Of a DNA stretch of 64,000 bases, positions 15,501 to 24,689 are shown piece by piece. The notes beneath the pieces were generated by a model. It searched no databases. It saw only the letters and a list, made by a program, of their open reading frames with translations, and was not told the DNA's origin. Position 1 is the first letter of the stretch; every line of letters begins with the position of its first letter. Origin of the DNA: Metellina segmentata (taxonomy: Eukaryota; Arthropoda; Arachnida; Araneae; Tetragnathidae); NCBI GenBank assembly GCA_947359465.1, contig OX375883.1:15440088-15504087 (forward strand). The letters run 5' to 3'. The translations under genes and the position numbers were made by a program.

Positions 15501-18500
15501 TGTAGGTACTCGTAAAGTGAGTATGTTTTCTATAGTGGATGTGTTCAGTTTGGTATTGAAACACTACTGCTTTGCAAGGTTTCTGTAGTTGATAAATATG
15601 TGAATTTTTCACATGCATTCAAAAATGCAAATAATACTAGTTGTTGCGACTTATACGAATATTTCTAATACACATTAATTCATGTATTTATGTTGTTTTA
15701 TGGCAAGGGAAGTTTGGCGCAAAAGTTTTACCGATGCAGTTTTTAATGTTGGCTAGTATGTTATCTTTCCAATTATTGCACCTCAATTTATGTAAAATTT
15801 TTAACATGTTATAATATTCAAGCATCTATTTCTATGAAAGATTTAGTTTCTTAATTTTCAAGATGAATGCTATTAAATTGTGAAAAGGCTGTTTACATCT
15901 TGGTAAATTTTTCTCATTCAATGAATTTCCTGAAAAATTGTTTCAAATTATGAGCAAGTGTTTTGCATTTTGATTTTCTTGTTTTGTCACTTATATTTAT
16001 CGGCATTGATGAGATAGATGCATAAATGGTGAGATAAATCTTCCAAATACAGTGTGTTTTTGCTTTTTGTAATATTGTGGCAACTGAGTGTTTTAAGCTT
16101 TGGCCCTCTGTTCAACAGAATCCTAGTATGATCATACGTTTTTCTAACGTTTCAGAACCCACTTTTAAGTCACAGGCCAGACTAAGCAATCCTTGTGTAG
16201 TAAAAAATTGCGATCAAGCTACAAACCAAATTAATATTACTGTAAGCCTCACATTGTTGGCTTTTAGATATTTTCTATTAAATTTGCTTGGTGTTTGTTT
16301 CTGAAAGTGTGTATGACATTCTTCCTTTATTTTTATATCAGGTGTCACTTTTAGCTAATATTGGGTCAAATTACCTGAATGCTGGGCTGGAAGCTAAACG
16401 TTGGGGAACTTCACATGAAAGTATTGTTCCATACCAAGCTTTTAAGACTAAAGATGGCTACTTTACTCTTGGTGCTACAAGCAATAAGCAATTTAAAACT
16501 TTATGTGAAGTAAGTAATTCTTCGAGCCTGTAAAAAATGCCTGAATTAGTCTGCTGTGAAGCTAAAATATTAAAAGATCTTATTTAATTTGTAATTAAAT
16601 TATTTTTCAGATTTTGGATATCCAGCACTTTCTTACTGACCCTATGTTTTTGACAAATAAGGACCGAGTTAAGAACAGAACAGTTCTTGTCTCTAAACTA
16701 TCAAATATGTACGTTTTTCAAACATTTGTTTCTTGTAAAGTAGCTTTAAAAAATTCAGTTTAATGGATGCTATGTCATCAATTCTAATTTTGTTCAATTA
16801 CATTATAGAATAATTTAGTTACTTTTCTTAAATGTTACAGTGGATGATATTTTACGTGAAATGATTTCAATAAGAATGTTTCGCTTAGATGAATATGTTA
16901 TTTTACTAAAAAAATGTCCAGTCATCAGAGTCTTTTAAAGTCTAGTTATGGGTCTTGTTAAGTGACTTTGCAGATGGATTTGAATATAAACTGCATGTAT
17001 TTGCAATAATCTTTACAACAATTGCAACTCATCTTACAAAATTTTAATTAAGTGAGAATATTCAAACAAAAAGCACTAAAAAGGTTTTGCTCAAGCTTTT
17101 GGTTTGCTGGAAAATTGCTTGGTTTTTATTCTAATCTGACCACTGTCCTATTCAAAAGTACAAGGGATGAACTGGCAGATATTTGTGAAGATGCTCCCAT
17201 TGAGTGAGTCATCATTACTCCTAACAGCACAAACATCCATGTGCTTGCAAACAGGAATTCGAACCTGAGACCTGCGTGACAAACAAACGCTGCTATGCAT
17301 CACATAGTTTGTTATGAACAAATTAACTTAGAGTATAGTGCTACTAAAACTAAATAAATTGGTTATCGTTGAAGTGTCATAATACTGTGTTATCTCAGAA
17401 GTATACTGAGATGATGTATTGTCTCAGTTACCAATGGATTGCTTTTTTGTAAGCTCCTTTTAAATGGAAGACGCTTGGGGAATCTGAGACCTATTACCTG
17501 CAGACAAACGTTGTGACCACTACCAGCTATGTTTATCAAAATTCAACCACCAAATTTGTTATACTTGTAATAAATGGAAGAACCTGTACTATGGTATACA
17601 TATTGCTTTATGCTTCCAAACTTTTGGTACAGCTACAGTCTACATATATAGCGGTGGCAACGGCCTTGGGTATTTTTTTGGTGCACTTTTAAAGTCACAA
17701 AGGAAAGAATTATTTCAAAAATATTTTTCTTTCACCAAGATTTTTCTCTTTACAACGGAAAATGAAAGCTTCAGAACACATTTGAGAACCTTTTGAAAAA
17801 TATTTTTTTTCAAAGCTTTCACAAAAAGTAATAAGCTTAAACTGAAATCTTTTTTTACAAAAGAAAGTTCTTTTACAACAGAAAATGAAAACTCCGAAAC
17901 ACATTTTGAAAAAAAAAAAAAAAAAAAAAGGTATATATTTTTAAACGTCCACAAAAAGTAATAAGCTTAAACTAAAATTTTTTTTACAAAAGAAAGAAAT
18001 TCGTTTTAATGGAATGCAAAAAATAATACAAGCAAGACAAGCGTCAGAACTGTACTGTGAAAAAAATTATTATAAAAGAAAATTCCACAACTGGCAAAAA
18101 ACCATTAAATGAACCAATGAAATCAAATTTTTTTTTTTTTAATGACCAATGCAATTAAAGGATATTTTAAAATAAAAAATTAACCAACGGAATCAAAGAA
18201 AAAATTTCAAACAAGCCAATGAAATCAAACGACTTTAACAGATTTTAAAAGAACTTTCTAGAATAATCAAAATGAAAATTTAAACATTCCGTTTGCTGAG
18301 GTTGCCATGAAAACCGCAATAACCCTAAATAGAGATGGGTTGTCTTAACCTACCATAACTTGCAACTAGAAGTGCACCAAAAAACTCACCAAGGTTGTTG
18401 CCACCGCTTTAAACATAGACTGCAGCTGTACCAAACTTTTTAATATTTTAAGAAGGCTGAATGTAACAATAATATGCCTCCGTATTGGTATGATAATCGG

Positions 18501-21500
18501 ATACCCCATAGACACCTCCTCCTCGGTGATGATCATCTAATTTGCAATTCCTGCATTTGCCCTCTAACAGTAAAACACATTTTGATACAATGTTCTCATG
18601 TTAATAGTCAACGACTTAAACATTTTAATTCATATACTTTGGCTTTATAAGACATGGTTGGAGAGAATCCTCATCCAAATATTTTTAGCTTTTTACATGA
18701 CATTGGGTTCATCCATCACACATATATCTTTTTACATAGTAGTATTCATTTTATCACATCACCTGACTCATTTCATTTTATTATTAGATTGTATAGTTGA
18801 GCTATAATATTCAGATCTCTTGCACAAGATATCTAAGACCTATATTTGTGCGTAATGAAATTGTTTTAAAATCATAGAATAATGTATTTGAGTTCGGTAT
18901 TTTGTCTTGAGTTTCGCACAAGATGCTGCACAAAATCATCCAATCCAATCCAATTCAAACTTTTTAATTTTTCTGCATTTTTAAAGATGCATAATTATTT
19001 TTTTGTGTGCGTACATAAAAGTAAGTACTTGCTTTCTTTCTGAAAGTAAACTGATATGTTGGAAGTTAATCATTTAAAATTTATATTGTTTCAACTAAGC
19101 TAACAATATTTTTGTAGTTTTTCAACGAACACAAACAGTTATTGGTTAAAAAAGCTTGAAGGAAGTGATGTACCATGTGGACCTGTGAACACAATGGAAG
19201 ATGTTTTTAATCATCCTCAGGTAACTAGTTTTAATTAGTGTTTAACAACCGATTTACAAATTTTTCTCAATTTTCTATCTGTCTTAAGTGCCATCAATGC
19301 ATACATTTTTAAAGACTACCAAGTAGAACTGTTTTTTATAAGTGCTGAATAGTATTGTTATCATCAACCGCTTTGTGCATATGTATACCAGAAGTTCATT
19401 ATTTGGCTAAGTTTTACAAAGTTAAGATAAAGAAATTTAAGTCCTTTGTGTATATCAACTTATAAGATGAATCAGATTCTAACAGTATTTATATTCAATC
19501 TACAATATTTATGTTTACTTATTGTTATTAGATATGTTAACAGAGAGGCTACTGGTTCCAAATGTCCCAAAAATATGTCAAAAACAAAAAAAACTGGTCC
19601 AGAAAATTTATTAAATTTTTTTTAAGGCAAAAACAAAAGGTGGCTGCAGTTGAATGTAAACAAATGAAAAAAAGAAAACTGCAAATAATGCAATTGAGCA
19701 ATTAGACCAAGGAATTATGCAAACTGAAAAGAAAATGAAATTGGTACAACTCCCCCAATCCAACCACATTCAGAGACAGTTTTTTTAAATACACAAACTG
19801 ATATATAATTTTTTTACCAACTTCATTTTTTGATGCATAAAACACACACACACACAAAATTTACATTACAAGATGTTTTAACGTAATTGTTGATTTTTTT
19901 CTTTCAATTTTTAAAATTTCAAGTATTCAGAAAACAAAAATAATGTATATAATATATGGTATTTGTTTAATATGTTCATCTACTTTGACAAGATTTATGG
20001 TTTGTCTTTATTTTAAAATTTTTATTTAGATAACAGCTTATATTAAAGCTGAAAATTGATACTAAAGTCCTCTTTTCTCGAGATTAGACTGTAAGCAATA
20101 GAAAAAAAAGTGGGATTTTGAAGTATAATTAGATTTTACGTACCCACATAATCATGTAAAATCCGAACATGCATTTGTTTTAGAAAGTCCCTAACAGGTC
20201 CCCAAAATGTCACGAAAAAGTCCCTAATTGGACCTACATACATTTATTAGACACCCTGATTAACTTGATGCAAGTAGTCAAGTTGTATTTCTGGGGATTC
20301 CCTTTTTACATTTATTTCACTACAGAGAAACTGCAGCGATACATGGATGTGTGAGTATGAGACATGAGATTGTCAGCAAAACAAATTCCATAACCATTGC
20401 TTTCATCCTTGGCTCTTTTGTCCCATCATCATTTTTATGAAACATAAAAGTGTAAAACTATATAAAGTATTTCACTAAAATACATGGGACAGAAACTTAT
20501 TTATATATTAGTTAAAGGCAACAAGTGAATATAAACCATATAAAATGAACCATTGCTAATTTTGCTGATACTTGCATGCATGCATGATTTGAGTTACAGA
20601 GCTATATACTACTGTTAAATAAATACTTGGAAGATATCACTGCTCTTATGAAATCCTTCAGCCATCTGTTGACAGAAGGTAATGAGAATCTGGAGGATAG
20701 AAATCAATGCAGAAAAGAAAAGGGAAGGGAATGAAAAAATATATTAGATTTTAAGACATACTGTTTGGTCTTTCAAGTAAATGGGATGTAGTTGAAAAGT
20801 AGATGACCAGTAGCTAATTGTTTGTAGTTACATGAATGAGGTATGAGCTTTTAGTCATGCATTGTATTGTTGTTGTTGTTGTCTTGTCCATGGATAGAAC
20901 ACTTCAAATAGGGCCATGCACGGTCCACACAATCTCAGCTATTTTAAGGCAACTGTCCGAGTACAGGTTCTACAAGGGAGAGTCACTAATTTGTTGAATG
21001 CTCGCCAAGATGGCCGGGCAAGAGAGGATGTGTTCGGGACTTAATTCTCTATCACAGTTTTTACAGCTGGGATATGTTCTTGTTCCATCCGGCTGAATTT
21101 TCATTCCCCCAAGGTGTCCAGTTCTCAGTCTTACTATGGTTTTGGCAAGTGATCTGCTTGTAGTTAGTTCACAGATCTGATGTTTCAACTTGATGGTCTT
21201 GTCCTTGAATTTTGATTTTGCCACTGCATTTATGTCATTAAGGGTGACGAGGGGAAATTTATCTTCATTGAGGTCTCTCGCTTCCTTTGCCAGTACATCG
21301 GCTGCCTCATTCCCTTCTATACTGACGTGTGCAGGTTTCATCTCTAGGGGTTACAGGCCCCTAGGGGGAGCCTGTAACCCTTAGAGGGTGCGTCCCCAGG
21401 TGGCGGATAGGAGAAGCCTCCATTGGTTTTACCTTTGAGTGGTTGAGGGGAAATAAAATACCCTCTGTGGACCAACAGGTAGAAGTCCAACCTTTTTAAG

Positions 21501-24216
21501 GCTCTGGCAACCCTCTTTTATGGATAGAGCAATGATGCATTGTATTGGAAATTATAATTAATCCCAGTTTGAAGTACATGAAACGTGGATTTATGTTTCT
21601 TGACTTTATTTTATTCCATTTAAAGGCATGAAAAGTGCAGATCAGTTATAAATGGATTTAAATAAAACACAAAAAGTGAATGACTCATCAATTGATATAT
21701 ATATATAGAGAGAGAAATTTCTACACAGATGCTATGAACTAGTCTTGTTAATAATAAAATAGTTGCATTTTGCTTTTTAAATATTGAGAGTGCTTATAGT
21801 GTTATTTATTAAGAGGTTTTGAAATCAGATGTTAACACTTTCACTGGGCTCTCTGGCTGTGCTCTGACTTATTGTGATGCATATCAATTCTAAGTATGAT
21901 TTTTCAATTGAATAAATTTTAACTGTTTCCACTCTGTATTTGTAGGTCATCCATAATAATATGGTGCTGGATATGATACAGTCCACTGCTGGTAACATCA
22001 AAGTATTGGGTAAAAAATGTTTTCTAGATTACCTTGAATCATTTTCCTGAGCAGTGGGTTTTTCATTTAAAAGAATGAAGCATAACTGTGTAATATGCAG
22101 AGTATCTAGTTAAACTTAGACAACTATGTCGACGCCAGAAGCGCCATCTGTTGAAAAAGATTTTAACATGTCGACGCCAAAAGTGCCATCTGTTAGAAAG
22201 GTTGTAACTGTTTTGTGTAAGTGTCAGTTCTGAGAAGCCGCTGAGCGGTGTGAGATATTTTGGCTCTCAGATTGAGAAGAAAGTAAGCTACAGTCTCTAA
22301 TTGAGGTGTTCTTTGTATTGTGAATCAGGAAAGTTAGTGTAAAATGGGGCCTAGAGTCATAACCTGAGTTATCGCGCAGATCCAAACTATGTTATAGGTT
22401 CTATATATCGCACTCCGGCAAGAAAAGTGACTGGTGTACCTTAAATCTGTAATGGCCGAGAGTTTTCACGTTGAGTTGGTGTGGTAGTTTGGAGAATGGG
22501 GTGCCAGTTCAGGTGTTGCCTCGTCATCTGACCGTGGTTCAAAATTACGAGGTGTTGTCCTTGGATCTTTCCCCTAAGTGAGTGATCCCGCACCGTCGTC
22601 AATAGCCCATTGTATTGCTCTAGTATGCTGTTAATTCAAATTACCATTACCCCATTACACGTTTGAATCTGTAACCGCAGATTTGTTAAAGAAATCCATG
22701 GATTGTTTCAGACTTAAGAAAAAATTTTTTCATACTTTCGTTAGAATGGAATTTTTTATAAGTCAAGTGTCCTTCCTTAGGACTCGTTAACTTCACTGGA
22801 TTCGTTATATCGCACCCCAGCAAGAAAAGTGACACAAGTCAAAAAATAAAAATAGAAAAATATGTACAAGTTGCCCTAGCATGTTATATTACTATTCTAT
22901 GGAATATAATAGAAGTTACCACCATAAATAGCTACCTAAAATTTAAAAGAAGTTTATACTATTTCAATATAAGTTTTATAGTAGCCTTTAAGTTGATGCT
23001 TCTCAAATTCTGCAATTTTGAGTTGCGTCACTTTTTTTGCCTGGGTGCGATATTTCTAGACAATTGAATAAAATAAGTAAAAGCATATTCTGTTAGTACA
23101 TGACATTTCATGACACGAATTAATGGTTAAGATGTAGTTTTGTTACCTTTATGTGGATACCTGAATTACAAATTTTTTACATAAAATAGTGAAATACATT
23201 GAAAATCTATCTTCAAGCAGAGTAGGATGAAATTGGTTCTTCTTTGGCCAAATACCTGGTGTAAAAAATAATATTTAGGATTAAAACAATCTAAGATGTA
23301 AGAAAACACAAAAGAGAAATATTACAGACTTTGATTTTTACGTTTCTTGCTGAACATTTGCGCTTTTCTCAGTAGGCGACTGAATACTTTTTTGTTCTGA
23401 TATCATGTATTATGTTACTTGTTAAATAATTTTAATACAACTTTTATTACTAAATATTAGATTATTTTGATGGGTGACTAAAATAGAAAGACAGCTTTTT
23501 CTGTGGTAAAATTTTAAATAGTAATTTTAGCTGCATACTTATAAAATTCGTAAAAATAGTGAGAAATATGGAGGTGGAAAAAATAAATAGTATAATAGTG
23601 GTTAAATATTGTAGTTGTAATGAATTTGTATTTAGAATTGTAGTATGTATGCATACTTCTATCTCAACAATAATTTCATTTTATCGAACTGTTTTGAGGG
23701 AAACTACATTGCTAAACAAAAAACTGGAAATGGTGAAATATTGTATTGAATTTTATGATGAATTCCATTTTTCAGATTGCTAATTTCGACAACCGTTGAA
23801 TATTAGGTTTATCTAAGCCAAATTCATTAATCATAGTTATATACTCTAGTTAGAAATTAACAAGCTTTTTGTGTAAAAATATGAAGCTAATTAAGCATTG
23901 GATTTTCATCATTCTAAGAATTTATAAAAGAAATCTTTTAAAATGAGCACAAATATATTTATAACGTGCTTTTGACGAATATTTTAAAAGTTTGACGCAT
24001 GCATTGGCATGCAAATTTCCATTCATGCGAAAAATATATTATCAAGTTAAATACTTTTACTTTACAGGGCCAGCTGTTAAATACAGTGATTCTGTTAATG
24101 CAGGAAGATTACCACCACCAAGTTTGGCAGAACATACAGATGTAATATTATCAAACGTACTTTCTCTCAAACCCGAAGAAATTGAACGTTTACGAAATTC
24201 TAAAGTGATTTTCTGA
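494..24216 (+). CDS. SUGCT: Succinyl-CoA:glutarate CoA-transferase (SUGCT), 11 visible exons, 5' partial
   Basis: This is a family III CoA-transferase (CaiB/BaiF type). SUGCT moves CoA from succinyl-CoA to glutarate (or hydroxymethylglutarate) in mitochondria, which rescues free glutarate from lysine and tryptophan breakdown. I joined 494-551, 3297-3370, 6673-6758, 8833-8883, 12138-12258, 14251-14486, 16342-16509, 16611-16708, 19118-19220, 21946-22009 and 24068-24216. Every junction is AG/GT, the reading frame stays open throughout, and the total is about 401 visible residues plus a stop. Family landmarks are in order: the N-terminal GPLS..RILDL..ILAGPF motif, GD.GAE.IKVE, DETR.WGPPF, VENF.PGKL..LGLDY and YCSITGYG. 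Next come the catalytic aspartate in [12 protein letters not shown] (codon 14379-14381), [17 protein letters not shown], and the C-terminal PCGPVN and GPAVKYS motifs. Animal SUGCT is about 430-445 residues, so only the first exon with the mitochondrial leader is missing. No frameshift or premature stop is seen, so the gene looks intact. Paralogues such as CaiB-like or AMACR-like enzymes are less likely given the length and motif spacing. Confidence 0.93.
2073..2641. mobile_element. hAT-type MITE with CAGG-CTCGAAATA ends
   Basis: The left end CAGGGCTCGAAATA and the right end, read in reverse as CAGGCCTCGAAATA, form terminal inverted repeats. Next to both ends lie GGTGCAC motifs repeated in both orientations. 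The CAGGG start and about 570-bp length fit a nonautonomous hAT element in a SUGCT intron. I could not find a convincing 8-bp target duplication. Confidence 0.6.
3297..3370 (+). CDS. SUGCT: SUGCT exon ([19 protein letters not shown])
   Basis: A pyrimidine tract ending tttttttttag precedes the exon and gtagga follows it. It completes the split arginine codon, then encodes the [20 protein letters not shown]oA-binding segment and VENP. One base is left for the next split codon. Confidence 0.9.
4038..4679. mobile_element. PIF/Harbinger-type element, TSD TAA
   Basis: Inverted ends TGATGGCTTCACACCAACGG and, in reverse, TGTTGGTTTCACACCAACGG are followed by GACAGCAACAAA. They are flanked by the direct duplication TAA (4035-4037 and 4680-4682). 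A 3-bp TWA duplication and TTCACACC ends are typical of PIF/Harbinger. Inside, a 47-codon reading frame (4206-4349, +) starts [20 protein letters not shown] and ends [18 protein letters not shown]. Its basic, leucine-rich start resembles the beginning of Harbinger transposases, but no catalytic domain remains. It is probably an internally deleted copy. Confidence 0.78.
5180..6225. mobile_element. Interrupted copy of the CAGGGTG-AACAGAACC element
   Basis: Segments 5180-5632 and about 6000-6225 match the left and right parts of the element at 9750-11623. Shared features are the CAGGGTG start, the ATTCTCAGGGAACTTTTTAA motif, and the AAGGGTTCCAACCCTTACAA palindrome near the other end. Between them, at about 5633-5999, lies other sequence with a GATGTAAAATGCCCAGGCAT motif like a hAT end, plus a poly(A)/poly(T) run. 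The left end has no visible partner, so the copy is truncated. Confidence 0.6.
6673..6758 (+). CDS. SUGCT: SUGCT exon ([12 protein letters not shown])
   Basis: The acceptor is tttttatag and the donor is gttttt, which is weak. The exon encodes [19 protein letters not shown] and the following [10 protein letters not shown], matching the conserved D(E/D)TR.WGPPF block of the family. It ends in phase 0. Confidence 0.9.
7069..7288. mobile_element. Short MITE with GTTAGCTGGGTACCA inverted ends
   Basis: The left end reads GGTACTTTTCCGTTAGCTGG. The right end, in reverse, reads GGTACATTTTTGTTAGCTGG. Both continue GTACCA and then an A-rich tract with GCCA. The element is about 220 bp in a SUGCT intron. 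The target duplication is unclear and the superfamily is not recognised. Confidence 0.65.
8833..8883 (+). CDS. SUGCT: SUGCT exon (17 codons)
   Basis: This short exon encodes [17 protein letters not shown]. The acceptor is ttttcag at 8826-8832 and the donor is gtagtg. It corresponds to the family's S(I/V)A(I/V)D.K...G segment and is in phase 0 at both ends. Confidence 0.85.
10666..11087. mobile_element. GC-rich PIF/Harbinger-like element nested in the hAT-like element
   Basis: The start GGGCCCGGTTCACACATCC, followed by TTTTTCAACGTGCGGC, and the opposite end reading GGTCCGG...CAACGTACGGCACC in reverse are inverted. The same sequence occurs in opposite orientation at 52539-53213, where a clean TTA duplication is seen. 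This block is CpG-rich compared with its surroundings. The flanking trinucleotides here do not match exactly, so the right boundary is uncertain. Confidence 0.55.
11093..11243. mobile_element. Right end fragment of the TACAGCT..AGTCTACG TIR family
   Basis: The segment begins GCTTGCCGAGGTTGCCATGG and ends with TTTAAACGTAGACTGAAGTT before GTACCAA. It matches the right ends of the elements at 17624-18433 and 25004-25934 over about 150 bases. Only this end is present here. Confidence 0.65.
12138..12258 (+). CDS. SUGCT: SUGCT exon ([18 protein letters not shown])
   Basis: The acceptor is tttttgaag and the donor is gtcagt. The exon encodes [18 protein letters not shown], then [20 protein letters not shown] and ITG. 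This is the family's most diagnostic VENF.PG..LGL.Y.........Y.SITG block. The final glycine codon is split. Confidence 0.93.
13046..13361 (+). mobile_element. tRNA-derived SINE, family 1, head B, full length
   Basis: The head has pol III promoter boxes: an A-box-like TAGTGGTTCAGGTGTTAGC and a B box GGTTCGAATCC. It is followed by the family body (GTGTGGAAGTTTGGAGAGTG, TTGCCTCGTCATCTG, GGATTGATCCCGGACC). The 3' end is TTAATTCAAATAACC. At about 315 bp it is the most complete head-B copy in the window. Confidence 0.8.
13668..13795 (+). mobile_element. SINE family 1, head A, 3'-truncated
   Basis: GGAAGAGTAATAGATTAACA followed by a GTGACTGTCATGTACAAAGG stretch and CTGGTGCATGTTAAAT matches the head-A subfamily. 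It stops where an inverted copy begins at about 13792. Confidence 0.6.
13792..14098 (-). mobile_element. SINE family 1, head B, minus strand
   Basis: Read on the minus strand, this copy starts with the B box GGTTCGAATCC (14056-14066). It runs through the body to a TTAATTAAAATTACC-like tail at 13792-13812. It forms an inverted arrangement with the plus-strand copies on either side. Confidence 0.75.
14100..14205 (+). mobile_element. SINE family 1, 3' half
   Basis: This holds the last third of the body (TGATCCCAGACCGTC, AGCCCTTTGTGTTGCTCCAG) and the tail GTTAATTAAATACTT. It ends about 45 bases before SUGCT exon 14251, so the SINE cluster abuts the branch-point region. Confidence 0.7.
14251..14486 (+). 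CDS. SUGCT: SUGCT exon with catalytic aspartate
   Basis: The acceptor used is tgtagtgtag, ending at 14250. The tag five bases upstream would give an immediate stop, so the second one is chosen. The donor is gtatgg. The exon encodes [20 protein letters not shown] and ITGPENGEP, then the catalytic aspartate in [15 protein letters not shown] (codon 14379-14381) and [16 protein letters not shown]. It ends in phase 0. Confidence 0.95.
15100..15370 (+). mobile_element. hAT transposase dimerisation-domain relic
   Basis: The plus strand reads [20 protein letters not shown], then LVRKN, an in-frame stop, and [16 protein letters not shown], followed by a lysine-rich tail. This matches the C-terminal hAT dimerisation motif (IPHSNAE.ER.FS......R..L....L..LL). 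The internal stop and the absence of the catalytic region show a dead copy in the SUGCT intron after exon 14251. Confidence 0.75.
16342..16509 (+). CDS. SUGCT: SUGCT exon ([17 protein letters not shown])
   Basis: The acceptor is tatatcag and the donor is gtaagt. The 56 codons are in phase 0 at both ends. They include [36 protein letters not shown] and the NKQF motif near the substrate loop. Confidence 0.95.
16611..16708 (+). CDS. SUGCT: SUGCT exon ([13 protein letters not shown])
   Basis: The acceptor is tatttttcag and the donor is gtacgt. The exon encodes [32 protein letters not shown] and a split isoleucine codon. Intron 7, between this exon and the previous one, is only 101 bases, the shortest in the gene. 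Confidence 0.92.
17154..17310 (-). mobile_element. Possible SINE head remnant
   Basis: On the minus strand there is GGTTCGAATTCC, a near-perfect pol III B box, with a TTGCAAGCACATGGATGTTT stretch that resembles the family 1 head-B junction. The rest has decayed, so this is a tentative call. Confidence 0.35.
17624..18433. mobile_element. TIR element, TACAGCTACAGTCTAC family, copy A
   Basis: The left end is TTGGTACAGCTACAGTCTAC with GCGGTGGCAACGGCCTTGG. The right end in reverse is TTGGTACAGCTGCAGTCTAT with AAAGCGGTGGCAACAACCTT. They form long inverted repeats. The interior is A-rich and shares CAATGAAATCAAACGACTT with copies at 25004 and 61495. No transposase frame is seen and the superfamily is not identified. 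Confidence 0.72.
18446..18960 (+). mobile_element. Non-LTR retrotransposon 3' end (RNase H tail, zinc knuckle)
   Basis: From 18479 the plus strand reads [20 protein letters not shown], then [20 protein letters not shown] and [17 protein letters not shown] before a stop. C..C...T.KHIL..C is the cysteine/histidine motif at the end of many non-LTR retrotransposon ORF2 proteins. The remnant finishes in an ATCCAATCCAATCCAATTC short repeat at about 18940, a typical 3' tail. It lies immediately after the right end of the TIR element. Confidence 0.72.
19118..19220 (+). CDS. SUGCT: SUGCT exon ([18 protein letters not shown])
   Basis: The acceptor is tttttgtag and the donor is gtaact. The exon encodes [20 protein letters not shown] followed by [14 protein letters not shown], the conserved (V/I)P.GPVN......P.Q block near the C-terminus. 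It ends in phase 0. Confidence 0.93.
20970..21540 (-). mobile_element. Non-LTR retrotransposon RNase H domain relic
   Basis: The minus strand from 21341 encodes 123 residues: [20 protein letters not shown] (RNase H active-site helix, catalytic aspartate in AADVLAKEA) and a [20 protein letters not shown] zinc-knuckle end. Upstream on the same strand, 21342-21540 holds a hairpin and a GGTGCGTCCCCAGGTGGCGG block that does not encode the rest of the RNase H. Reverse transcriptase is absent. The fragment lies in a SUGCT intron. Confidence 0.75.
21348..21380. repeat. Perfect 11-bp hairpin
   Basis: GGGTTACAGGC at 21348-21358 pairs exactly with GCCTGTAACCC at 21370-21380 around an 11-base C/G-rich loop. 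It sits just outside the open RNase H frame. Confidence 0.75.
21946..22009 (+). CDS. SUGCT: SUGCT exon ([16 protein letters not shown])
   Basis: The acceptor is tttgtag and the donor is gtaaaa. The exon encodes [20 protein letters not shown] followed by L and a split glycine codon. This matches the family's short helix-strand segment before the GPAV motif. Confidence 0.9.
22126..22199. repeat. Two direct copies of a 42-bp unit
   Basis: The words ATGTCGACGCCA and GCCATCTGTT recur at 22126 and 22168, giving a 42-base period with a few mismatches. The block is followed by GC-richer sequence of unknown origin up to 22400. Confidence 0.75.
22404..22430. mobile_element. Solo end of the GCACCCCAGCAAG MITE
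   Basis: TATATCGCACTCCGGCAAGA followed by AAAGTGA matches the left end of the MITE at 22807. It breaks directly into SINE sequence. Confidence 0.55.
22431..22655 (+). mobile_element. SINE family 1, 5'-truncated
   Basis: The copy begins in the body at CTGGTGTACCTTAAATCTGT. It continues through CCTCGTCATCTGACCGTGG and ends GTTAATTCAAATTACC. The tRNA-like head is missing. Confidence 0.78.
22807..23053. mobile_element. 247-bp MITE, ends ATATCGCACCCCAGCAAG
   Basis: The left end is ATATCGCACCCCAGCAAGAA. The right end in reverse is ATATCGCACCCAGGCAAAAA. Both continue AAGTGAC. A second copy with about 90 percent similarity by eye lies at 47487-47750. There is no coding capacity. Confidence 0.78.
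24068..24216 (+). CDS. SUGCT: SUGCT last exon (GPAVKYS ... stop)
   Basis: The acceptor is ctttacag. The exon encodes [40 protein letters not shown] and RLRNSKVIF, ending with TGA at 24214-24216. The G(A/P)....RPPP.LGQHT-like C-terminus of the family is evident. Confidence 0.94.
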
Positions 24217-24390
24217 AATTTGCCTTTTTTTATTAATTGTGAAAAAATTGATGAAATATATTTTTTAAATATTTTTATACAGTTTTGCTAGGCATACGTA
24301 AATAGATTTCTAAGTCTTGTGGTTATATTTGTTATATTTGAAAGAAATTATGCTTGATAATTTGAAAATATAAATATTTCATATTGAAAT

Positions 24391-24412
24391 AATAAAATTT
24401 GTTGGTAATAAA
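24391..24412 (+). promoter_or_regulatory. Poly(A) signals of SUGCT
   Basis: Two AATAAA hexamers sit at 24391-24396 and 24407-24412, about 180 bases after the stop codon in an AT-rich 3' UTR. Either could direct polyadenylation. Confidence 0.7.
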
Positions 24413-24689
24413 TCGTTGCTTTTATTGAACAATTTTAAACCCCCCTTTCATTACTTATTTTTTTGTGTCCGAGAGATGTCAATCGTTAGACTTTCAAGCA
24501 ATAGTTTCTGCAACTTTTTATATTATTACATCGAACAAGAACATGTTGCAATAATTATATCTAAGATATTAAGAATCTTTTGTTTTGATGAACCATTGAT
24601 GATTTGCATAGGTAAGGCAAGCATTGATACACTTATAAAAACTTAAGACATGTATGTGTTTATTCCATGGAATTAAAGAAAATCTAGCA

